From positions 1,178,001 to 1,242,000 of the forward strand of contig CAWCYZ010000004.1 in NCBI GenBank assembly GCA_963799925.1: a stretch of 64,000 nt of DNA. Reading direction: 5' to 3'. The notes under the pieces were generated by a model, which worked only from the letters and a program-made list of their open reading frames with translations, ran no database searches and was not told the origin of the DNA. Origin of the DNA: DATBQN01 sp963799925. GTDB taxonomy: Bacteria; Acidobacteriota; Thermoanaerobaculia; Multivoradales; UBA5704. Below, one piece after another: positions 19,313 through 26,183 of this stretch (the stretch's first letter is position 1; each line of letters opens with the position of its first letter). Both the position numbers and the translations under genes were made by a program.

Positions 19313-19389
19313 GGCCAATCTCCCGGCGCAGTCCCATAGATTGGGCTGCAAAGGGATCCAGGGTCGGAGACCCGGAAAGGAGATTGGCC
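19313..19389 (+). ncRNA. Structured leader of the IS110 transposase
   Basis: GGCCAATCTCC (19313-19323) pairs with GGAGATTGGCC (19379-19389), closing a loop with two hairpins, 19328-19349 (GCAGTCCCA/TGGGCTGC) and 19361-19373 (GGGTC/GACCC). The right arm contains part of the ribosome-binding site and ends next to the GTG start. The fold would therefore mask translation initiation, or it may be part of a guide RNA or of the transposase binding site. Confidence 0.5.
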
Positions 19390-20468
19390 GTGGGCGAGCT
19401 TAGCAAGAAGCAGGAGCTTCAGACAGTGGGATTGGATTTGGGGGACCGTTTCACGGCGGTGTGCGTGCTGAATGAGGCCGGCGAGGTGATTGAGCGTTCG
19501 CGCTGTTCGACGACTCGGGCAGGTTTGAGCCAGCGCTTCGAAGGGAAGGGGAAACTGCGAGTGGCCCTGGAAGCCGGCACGCACTCGAGCTGGCGAGCCA
19601 GAGCTTGGAGAGCTGGGGACACGAGGTGATCGTGGCCAATCCGCGCCAGGTGTACTGGATCTTCAAGAACACGAAGAAGTGTGATCGGGTCGACGCGGAG
19701 TCGCTGGCTCGTCTGGCGCGCGCCGACGTGACTCTGTTGTCGCCGATTCAGCACCGGGGCGCGCAGGCGCAGGCGCACCGAGCGGTGTTGAGCTCGCGAG
19801 ACGCGCTGGTGCGCAGCCGCACGGCGTTGATCAACCACGCGCGGGGTGTGGTCAAGACGATGGGAGAGCGGCTGCCTTCGTGCTCCAGCGCGGCGTTCGC
19901 GCACAAGGCCCTGGCGCAGGTCCCCGAGGCCGTGCGCGAGGCGCTGGCCCCCTTGTTCCAGGTGTTGGAGACCCTCAACGAGCAGATCCACGAGTATGAG
20001 CGCCAGGTCAAGCGTCTGTGCGAGCAGACCTACCCGCAGACCCAGCAACTGTGTCAGGTCAACGGCGTGGGAATGCTGACGGCCCTGGCCTATGTCGTGA
20101 CGCTGGAGACCGCGAGCCGATTCTCCAGGAGCCGATCGGTAGGGCCCTTCGTCGGGCTGAGTCCGCGCAGCGACCAATCCGGAGAGCGGGAGGGCCAACT
20201 GGGCATCAGCAAGCGCGGCGACGCCCTGCTGCGCCGCCTGCTGGTCAGCTCGGCCCAGTACATCCTGGGTCCCTTCGGCAAAGACTCGGACCTGCGACGC
20301 TTCGGACTGGCCCTGGCCCAACGCGGAGGCCGGGCCGGGAAGAAACGAGCGGTCGTCGCGGTGGCCCGTAAGCTGGCGGTGCTGCTGCATAGCTTGTGGC
20401 GCACGGCTCAGATCTACGATCCCCTGCGGCAGGCAAACCGTGCCGCGGCAGCGGCTGTTTCTGGGTAA
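19390..20468 (+). CDS. IS110-family transposase (one frameshift)
   Basis: The N-terminal part (GTG 19390, RBS AAAGGAG) has the DEDD RuvC-like start VGLDLGDRFTAVCVLN and ALEAGTHSSW. The frame shifts by one base near 19596 and continues with HEVIVANPRQ, KKCDRVDAESLARLAR (two more acidic residues) and the C-terminal Tnp20 domain FVGLSPRSDQSGE, with the expected catalytic Ser, and LGISKRGDALLRRLLV. A single missing G explains the break, so the protein is otherwise complete at about 359 residues. The frameshift could be real inactivation or a sequence error. Confidence 0.85.
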
Positions 20469-20711
20469 GCAACAGCACATCGGTTGAGGTTCTTTGAACG
20501 TCATGACTACGAGCTCATCGCCCCGTCCAGGCGACTGCGACAGGTCCCTGACCCCTTCGGGAGGTCGGAGCGAAGAAAGCAGCACCTGTTCGGACTGGAC
20601 TCCACCCTGCACCAGGCTCCTTTGACGAGCCCTCGAAGAGTGCGCATGGAAGCTTGGCGACGGCTCGTAGACACAGACTTCAGCGGCGAGCCGCCAAGGC
20701 GGCTTGCTTTC
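20469..20711 (+). ncRNA. Candidate bridge RNA region of the IS110/IS1111 element
   Basis: This ~243-nt non-coding stretch lies between the transposase stop and the right inverted repeat. In IS1111-group elements the guide (bridge) RNA is encoded at this end. Stems are visible by eye, for example CCCTGACCCCTTCGGGAGG near 20545 and GCGGCGAGCCGCC near 20690. I infer its role from position only. Confidence 0.35.
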
Positions 20712-20786
20712 TGGCCTTCTCATGGAAGGACCTGGGCGGGGGGGCGGCGCGAGATCGATTCGCCGGGCGCCACCCTGCTGTCGCAA

Positions 20787-20815
20787 TTGACACCCCTGAG
20801 CCCGCCGGCTACACT
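20787..20815 (+). promoter_or_regulatory. Sigma70-type promoter upstream of the nuclease-like gene
   Basis: TTGACA at 20787-20792 and TACACT at 20810-20815 are separated by exactly 17 bp. It points towards the gene at 20962, leaving a leader of about 140 nt. It lies just beyond the split dispersed repeat and closely resembles the promoter before rpsA. Confidence 0.6.
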
Positions 20816-20961
20816 GAAATAACTCAAGTAACCCGAGATGGTTACGGAGACGATCTCTCCGCGCCCCGGAATGCCTATGGCTACAGCGGATGACCCGAAA
20901 CGTGGTCAAGTCGGGAAGCGGCTGTCGTCGAATCCGAGTTGACCGCCCACTGGGCACTGAC

Positions 20962-21621
20962 ATGAAATCAGACCTAGCTCAGATCCTCGCTACCAGGAAG
21001 TCCGGACGCGAGCGGTTCAGGGATGGGGCGCACGAACTCGACTTTAACCTGCTCAGCTTCTGGCAGTGGAGCACTTCCAATCTCTTGAGCAATGCGGCTC
21101 GCGGCATTGTCGCCGAGTACATCGTGGCCCGAGCCCTCGATGCGGATTTTGAAGGCGTCCGCGACGAGTGGGCAACCTACGATCTCAGCACTAAGGATGG
21201 CATTAAGGTCGAGGTTAAGTCTTCTGCCTTTCTACAGAGTTGGTACCAAGACCGGCTTTCTCGAGTCTCATTCGTGGTGCCGAGAACCCGGGCTTGGGCC
21301 CCCTCGATCAACGCGATGAACGAGTTGGCTGTCCGCCAGGCAGATGTCTATGTCTTCGCCCTACTGGCGCACCAGGACAAACGTACTGTAGAACCTCTGG
21401 ATGTCAGCCAATGGACCTTCTATGCCCTGCCGACATCGGTGCTCAATGGAAGAACCCGTAGTCAGCACTCGATTACTCTGTCGACTCTCTGCAAGCTGTG
21501 TAATCGAGCCGTTGGATATCATGAGCTTCGAGCAGCGGTGCGAGAAGCCGCAAAAATTCAGCGGGAGGCGATCAACCCTGCTGCTGCAACGGACACGCTT
21601 CGCGTGCCGCTGAGCAGCTGA
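20962..21621 (+). CDS. PD-(D/E)XK nuclease-like protein, horizontally acquired
   Basis: About 219 residues from ATG 20962; the frame is open upstream but without similarity signs. The motif YDLSTKDGIKVEVKSSA has the spacing of a PD-(D/E)XK core (Asp…Glu-x-Lys) after a helix with Glu (GIVAEYIVARALD). Base composition is clearly lower in GC than the neighbours, with codons rare elsewhere here. This suggests recent transfer. It might be a stand-alone or defence-related nuclease; no methylase or partner is present. The 3' end overlaps an attC-like hairpin. Confidence 0.5.
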   Translation: MKSDLAQILATRKSGRERFRDGAHELDFNLLSFWQWSTSNLLSNAARGIVAEYIVARALDADFEGVRDEWATYDLSTKDGIKVEVKSSAFLQSWYQDRLSRVSFVVPRTRAWAPSINAMNELAVRQADVYVFALLAHQDKRTVEPLDVSQWTFYALPTSVLNGRTRSQHSITLSTLCKLCNRAVGYHELRAAVREAAKIQREAINPAAATDTLRVPLSS

Positions 21622-21631
21622 GGCGTTAGCC
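21581..21631 (+). other. attC-like recombination site 1
   Basis: An imperfect hairpin (CTGCT…CGGaCACGC-TTC-GCGTGCCG…AGCAG, with one unpaired A) is followed by TGAGGCGTTAGCC, which resembles the 3' core (GTTRRRY) of integron attC sites. The next gene's ATG is only 15 bp further on, as in gene cassettes. The matching 5' core is degenerate. Confidence 0.4.
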
Positions 21632-21646
21632 GCCTCGGGAGACCAC

Positions 21647-22234
21647 ATGCCATCCCTAGTCGTCGCCCTGCTTACGTTTGTCTTTTTCTCCCTCATCGTT
21701 TGGTGGCAACGAGGACAAGTGGCGGGTAGTCATCCTTTCTGGCAACTCGCCGCTGAACGCCCGAACGAGGCCTATGATTGGTTCACTTCGGATCCCGCTT
21801 GGGTTGTCGTAATGCCGTCCCAAGAGCCGCCACCCACACTCGACATGGAGCGCTTCGTTGGCCCGTTTAGACTGAGTGTGCCAAAGTTCCTGGGTGCCCC
21901 TATCGTCCTCTTTGCTGACCGCGGAAGGATTGACGAATCTCAGCCGCGCTTCGTGCAGACCCACGGCAGGTCCTGGCGTCCTCGCCGGCCGATTGTTTCG
22001 CTGCTCGTCTTGCTCTACCCGATTGCGGCTATGATCATCTTGGCGCGTCAGGCGGGAGGCGCGGCTTCGCTGCAGACAATCCTAGGCTTCGGCCTTTCTC
22101 ACCTCGGCTACCTTCTTGGTGCCCTCGCTATTTTCGCTGGGCGTTTCAGCGCTTTTGGCCTCAGATCGAGGAGCGGCACTTTGTTGGCGGCGCTCGCGGC
22201 CTGGTTCGTAGGTGTGCTCCTGCTCAATGTGTGA
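21647..22234 (+). CDS. Putative membrane protein, cassette-like
   Basis: The protein has 195 residues. It has one N-terminal membrane segment (about 3-19), a soluble part of about 90 residues with no motif I recognise, and three C-terminal segments (about 115-195). The GC content is lower than the neighbours. It starts 15 bp after one attC-like core and ends just before GGCTAAC of a second. Function unknown. Confidence 0.6.
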   Translation: MPSLVVALLTFVFFSLIVWWQRGQVAGSHPFWQLAAERPNEAYDWFTSDPAWVVVMPSQEPPPTLDMERFVGPFRLSVPKFLGAPIVLFADRGRIDESQPRFVQTHGRSWRPRRPIVSLLVLLYPIAAMIILARQAGGAASLQTILGFGLSHLGYLLGALAIFAGRFSAFGLRSRSGTLLAALAAWFVGVLLLNV

Positions 22235-22242
22235 GACGTCGC

Positions 22243-22273
22243 GGCTAACAACTCGTTGCAGGCGGCGTGCAAC
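22243..22273 (+). other. attC-like site 2, truncated
   Basis: GGCTAACAACTCGTTGCAGG strongly resembles the 5' half of an integron attC, with GGCTAAC the inverse complement of the GTTAGCC at 21625. A short hairpin GTTGCA-n7-TGCAAC follows. The 3' half is missing because a dispersed repeat begins at 22285. Confidence 0.45.
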
Positions 22274-22284
22274 TTTCTTTCTCT

Positions 22285-22308
22285 TGTCATCCTGAGCGAG
22301 AGCGAAGG
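22285..22308 (+). repeat. Dispersed repeat, copy d (partial)
   Basis: TGTCATCCTGAGCGAGAGCG followed by AAGG, identical in its first 23 bases to the copy split by IS110. It abuts the 3' end of the secreted protein gene on the minus strand. Confidence 0.75.
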
Positions 22309-22315
22309 CTGCCGC

Positions 22316-23538
22316 CTACGGCGCCGGCGCTTCGCGCACCCGGAAGGGCACGAAGCGCGGGGCGGTCAGCGCTCCCTGCTCGAAGGTGCGGATGACGAGG
22401 CCGGAGCCGCCGGCGGTCCCGGCGCAGCCGGAGAGGAGGACCCAGGTCTCGGCGGTGGGGGTGAGCACCTGGTTGACCGGCAGATGCTCGCCGTTCTTCG
22501 AGCGCACGTCGGAGGGCGACTCGGCGAGGGTCACCCACTCGGCCGCCGGATTCAGGCGGGTGAGGACGATCTTCTCCTCCTTCGGCAGGCGGCGGTCGAA
22601 CCAGGCGAGCTGCAGCGGCCCGCGCCGGTCGCCGGCCGGCAGGTCGACCCAGAAGTCCTTGCCCTGCAGCCAGATCCCGGTGGTGTCGGAGCCCCAGGGC
22701 TTCCACACCGAGCGGCGCCAGTGCCGGCCCGCATCGGGCGACAGATAGATCGCCCCGTCGGCGGACAGGTAGGCGGCGCTGCCGCCGCCCAGCGCGATCA
22801 CCTGGCCCTGGCGGGCGGGCGGCAGGTCGGGGAGGCCGCGCGCCCAGACCTCGGCCGGCCCGGAGGCCGAGAAGAGGCCGGTGCCGGAGAGGACGCCGTC
22901 CTTCCTCTGCGGCGCCGGCACCGCCGGCAGGTCGCCCACCGCGGCGACCGTCAGCCCGCCGGCGCGCTTCCACTCCCGCCCGGCGAGCCGGTAGGCCCAC
23001 GCCTTCACCTCGCCCTCGCGGGCGCCCTTGCCGTGCACCACCAGCCAGGGCATCCCCTCGAGGTCGTAGGTGGCGCCGCCGGTGACCGCCGCGGGGACGA
23101 GCACCGGCTCGCCCAGCGGCCGGAAGCCGCCGGCCTCCCAGCGCACCGGCTGCAGGCAGGTGGCGCCGCAGCTCGCCAGGGCGACGACCGGCCCGGGGCC
23201 GACCGAGCCGCCGAAGTGCGCGCTGCCGGTATCGGGATAGACGGCGACCTCGGCGGCGCCGGGCGTCAGCTCGGCGATCCATCCCCTGTCTTGGCCTCTG
23301 TCCTGGCCCCTCTCCCGGCCCCTCTCCTGGCCTCGGTCCCCGCCGTTTCCCTTGCCGCCCAGCGGCGGCACGGCGAGGAGCACGCGGCCGGCGGCGGTGT
23401 CGATGCCGATCGGGGTGAGCGCCGAGCCGCTGTCGCAGAGGAGAGCGGCGCCGCCGCGGCGGGGGCGGCCGGGGCGAGGGCCGGCGCGGCGAGCAGCAGC
23501 GCCAGCAGGAGGAGGGTCGCGCGGCGGTCGGCTCTCAT
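22316..23538 (-). CDS. Secreted Asp-box (BNR-like) protein (one frameshift)
   Basis: A signal peptide (MRADRRATLLLLALLLAAPA) starts at 23538. The frame breaks near 23440 and continues with DSGSALTPIGIDTAAG and a hydrophilic repeat of G-(D/E/Q)-RGQ type (residues ~60-80). The rest looks like a beta-propeller, with an Asp box SPDAGRHW (SxDxGxxW) as in sialidase-like repeats. It is the last gene after a polysaccharide operon, with a 36-bp gap. A role at the cell surface is likely; activity unknown. Confidence 0.5.
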
Positions 23539-23574
23539 GATCGTTCGATCTCCTCGTGGGCAGCGGGGCCCGGC

Positions 23575-24165
23575 TCAGGCATGGACGCGCTCGCCGGCGG
23601 TCGTGTCGTTCCGATCGGATCCCGGGGCGGCGGCGGTCGCCGGGGAAGCTTGGCCGATCACCCGCGCCGGCACGCCGGCGACGGTAGCTCCGGCGGGGAC
23701 GTCGGCGAGCACCACGGCGCCGGCGCCGACCGTCGCGCCGTCGCCGATGCGGATGCCGCCGAGCACCATGGCGCCGGCGCCGATCGTCACCCGGTCGCCG
23801 ACCGCCGGGCAGTCGAGCTCGTCGAAGCGGACCTCGCCCAGGGTGACGCCGTGGAGGAGGGTGCAGTCCTCGCCGATCACCGTGCGGCCGCCGATCACCA
23901 GCCCCAGGCCGTGGGCGACGATGCAGCCGCCGCCGATCTCGGCGCGGCTCACGATGTCGACGCCGCAGGCGGCGATCGCCCAGCGGCGGCAGGCCGCCGG
24001 GAGCGCCGGCACCCGCCAGGTGAGGAGCGTGTGGCCGAGGCGGTAGGCGAGGAGGGCCTGGAAGCCGGAGTCGAAGAGGACGGCGTCGAGGAGCGCCAGC
24101 AGCCAGCCGCGCCCCTTGACGGCGCGGAGCCGCGCGAAGTCGCGCCGCAGCCGCGGCCAGATCAC
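23575..24165 (-). CDS. Serine acetyltransferase-like hexapeptide-repeat acyltransferase
   Basis: The protein has 196 residues; GTG at 24165 overlaps the upstream stop by 4 nt. The second half is a left-handed beta-helix of hexapeptide repeats (IGGGCIVAHGLGLVIGG, VTIGAGAMVLGGIRIGD, ATVGAGAVVLADVPAGATV) with the CysE-like AHGLG and LHGVTLGE positions. It lies at the end of a polysaccharide operon, so it more likely acetylates a sugar or carrier-linked glycan than serine. Confidence 0.8.
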   Translation of the reverse strand: MIWPRLRRDFARLRAVKGRGWLLALLDAVLFDSGFQALLAYRLGHTLLTWRVPALPAACRRWAIAACGVDIVSRAEIGGGCIVAHGLGLVIGGRTVIGEDCTLLHGVTLGEVRFDELDCPAVGDRVTIGAGAMVLGGIRIGDGATVGAGAVVLADVPAGATVAGVPARVIGQASPATAAAPGSDRNDTTAGERVHA

Positions 24166-24944
24166 GACGGGCCCCGCGGACGCCGCAGGGCGCCGAGGAG
24201 CCCCAGGCGGGGCAGGCGGCTCCACAGGGGATAGAGGCCGCGCGCCTTGAGCAGCAGCTCGAAGCGGCTGTCGCCGGGGTTGACGATCATGCGGGGCAGG
24301 GCGTGGAGGTCTCCGGGGCGCGCGCCGGGATGGCCGTGGATGCCGACCGCCGCACGGTAGCCGGCGGCGCGCACGGCGGCGAGGGCGCCGGGATCGAGCC
24401 GGCCGTAAGGGTAGCAGAAGGTGACGACCGGCCGTCCGAGCGCGCCCTCGAGCGCCGTCCGCCCGCCGGCGGTCTCCCGCGCCAGCTCCGGGGCGCTCGC
24501 CGCCGTCAGGTCGCGGTGGGTGAGGCCATGGCAGCCGATCTCCGCCCCGGCCGCGGCGAGCTGGGCGAGGTCGGCGGCGCCGAGGAGCTCCTCGCGCCGC
24601 TCGCCGGCGTCGAGGTCCCAGCGGTTGGTCCCGCCGAGCTCGCCGGCGACGGCGAAGAGGGTCGCCGTCATGCCGCGCGCCGCGAGCTCCGGCCAGGCAT
24701 GGTCGCGGAAGCACCGGCAGCCGTCGTCGAAGGTGAGGACGACGGCGCGGCGCGGCAGGCGGCCGGCGAGGTGGCGCTCGACGGCGCCGGCCAGGGTGAG
24801 GGTCGCGAAGCCGCGCGCGGCGAGCGCGTCGAGCCGGGCGGCGAATTCCTCGCGGCCGAGATAGCTGTTCGCGTGGAGCGGCGGCGGGTCGAGCGGCAGC
24901 GCCTCGACGTGGTGGAACATGAGCACCGGGGGGAAGGCGCTCAA
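24162..24944 (-). CDS. Polysaccharide deacetylase (NodB/CE4 family)
   Basis: The protein has 260 residues; TTG 24944 overlaps the previous stop. It contains LMFHHVE near the start, the metal-binding VLTFDDGC (Asp-Asp) and GCHGLTHRD with two His, then VTFCYPYGRLD. These are the CE4 motifs for N-deacetylation of GlcNAc-type polymers. The signal peptide is absent, so a lipid-linked or cytoplasmic-side substrate is possible. Confidence 0.88.
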   Translation of the reverse strand: MSAFPPVLMFHHVEALPLDPPPLHANSYLGREEFAARLDALAARGFATLTLAGAVERHLAGRLPRRAVVLTFDDGCRCFRDHAWPELAARGMTATLFAVAGELGGTNRWDLDAGERREELLGAADLAQLAAAGAEIGCHGLTHRDLTAASAPELARETAGGRTALEGALGRPVVTFCYPYGRLDPGALAAVRAAGYRAAVGIHGHPGARPGDLHALPRMIVNPGDSRFELLLKARGLYPLWSRLPRLGLLGALRRPRGPS

Positions 24945-26183
24945 CCGCCGGCCTCCGCTCGGCCAGAGTTGCCGGGGCCGGGCCGGCCGGGCCGGCGCTC
25001 GGCGCGGATCTCGGCCCGTGTCTCGGCGAGCAGAGCGGCGTAGGCGTCGACGGTGGCGGCGAAGGGGAAGCGCTCGGCGCGCCGGCGCGGCGCGGCGCCC
25101 CAATCGCGCGACAGAGCGGCGGCGAGCGCGGCGGCGTAGGCGTCCGCGTCCGTGACCTCGGCGTAGAGGCCGGCGGCGTCGGCGCCGTCGGCCGCGCCGA
25201 TCACCTCGCGCCGCACGGCGTCGTCCGGGGCGACGACCGGCAGGCCGCAGGCCATCGCCTCGAGATAGGCGAGGCCGAAGGACTCGTCGACCGAGGGCAG
25301 GGTGAAGAGGTCGGCCGCGGCGTACCAGGCGGGCATGGCGGCCCGCGGCACCGCGGTCCGCCGGTAGCGGCCGGGGAGGAGCCGCGCCGCGCGGGCGTCG
25401 ACCGCCGCGCCCTCCGGCCCGTCGCCGAGGACGACCAGGCTCGCCGCCGGCAGCCGCGCCACCGCTTCGACGGCGAGGTGCAGCCGCTTGTGCTCGTCGA
25501 CGGCGCCGGCCGCCAGCACCACCGGGCGCGGCAGGTCGAGGAGCGCCGGCGGCAGGCCGGGGCGGAAGGCGTCGAGGTCGACGCCGTGGGGGATGACGGC
25601 GATCCGCGCCCGCGGCGCGCGGGCGGCGATCATCGCCGCGGCGGCCTGCGGTGAAGGCGACCACCCGGTCCGGCCGCTGGCGGGCGAAGGCGCCCTCCCA
25701 CTTGGGCGACAGGCCGTGGGCGATGTCGATCCACGGCACCCCCTGGAGCCGGCGCAGCAGGCGGCAGAGCCAGGCGCCGGCGAGGCCGCCCTCCATGACG
25801 ATGGCGTCGTAGCGGCCGCGCGCCAGGGCGGGGAAGGCGGCGAGGGCGGCGGTGTCCCACTCGAGGTTCATGGGGTCGAGGAAGAGGGTGTCGAGCGCCT
25901 TCCGCCCCAGGCGCGTGGCGCGGTAGAGGGCGACGACGGCGCGGCTGTCGCGCGGCAGGGCGCGGATGCGGCGCTGGGGTAGCCCGCGGTCCGCCTCGCC
26001 GCGGCAGAAGAGGGTGACGTCCCAGCCGTGGCGGTCGCGGAGCGCCGCCGCCAGCTCGACGACGAAGGCCTCGGCGCCGCGCTGGAAGACCCCGATCCCC
26101 GGCATCACGAAGGCGACCCGCGGCGGGCGCGCCGCGGGCGCCGGCGGGCCGGGCGAGACCGCGCCGGAGCGCTCCGGCATCAT
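24941..26183 (-). CDS. Glycosyltransferase family 4 (one frameshift)
   Basis: About 413 residues after repair. The N-terminal domain VAFVMPGIGVFQRGAEAFV is a typical GT4 acceptor domain with a Gly-rich loop. The frame breaks near 25650. The C-terminal half has IPHGVDLDAFRP, VVLAAGAVDEHKRLHLAVEAV and PSVDESFGLAYLEAMACGLPVV, the nucleotide-sugar-binding EX7E motif. Both ends overlap neighbours by 4 nt, so it belongs to the same operon. Confidence 0.85.

Larger units (their letters stand above)
19300..20724 (+). mobile_element. IS110 family (IS1111-group) insertion inside a dispersed repeat
   Basis: A 12-bp inverted repeat ATGAGAAGGCCA at 19306-19317 pairs with TGGCCTTCTCAT at 20712-20723, just inside the ends, as in IS1111-group elements. 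Joining the flanks (…GAGAGCGAAG before 19300, GAAGGACCTGGG from 20725) restores the dispersed repeat seen intact at 5259-5321, which fixes the ends to within a few bases. The element is about 1.4 kb with a ~90-nt left and a ~244-nt right non-coding end. Confidence 0.82.

Noticed and set aside
20962..22234. Restriction-modification or toxin-antitoxin pair
   Set aside because: The nuclease-like gene has no methylase or antitoxin partner, and the second gene is a membrane protein of unknown type.
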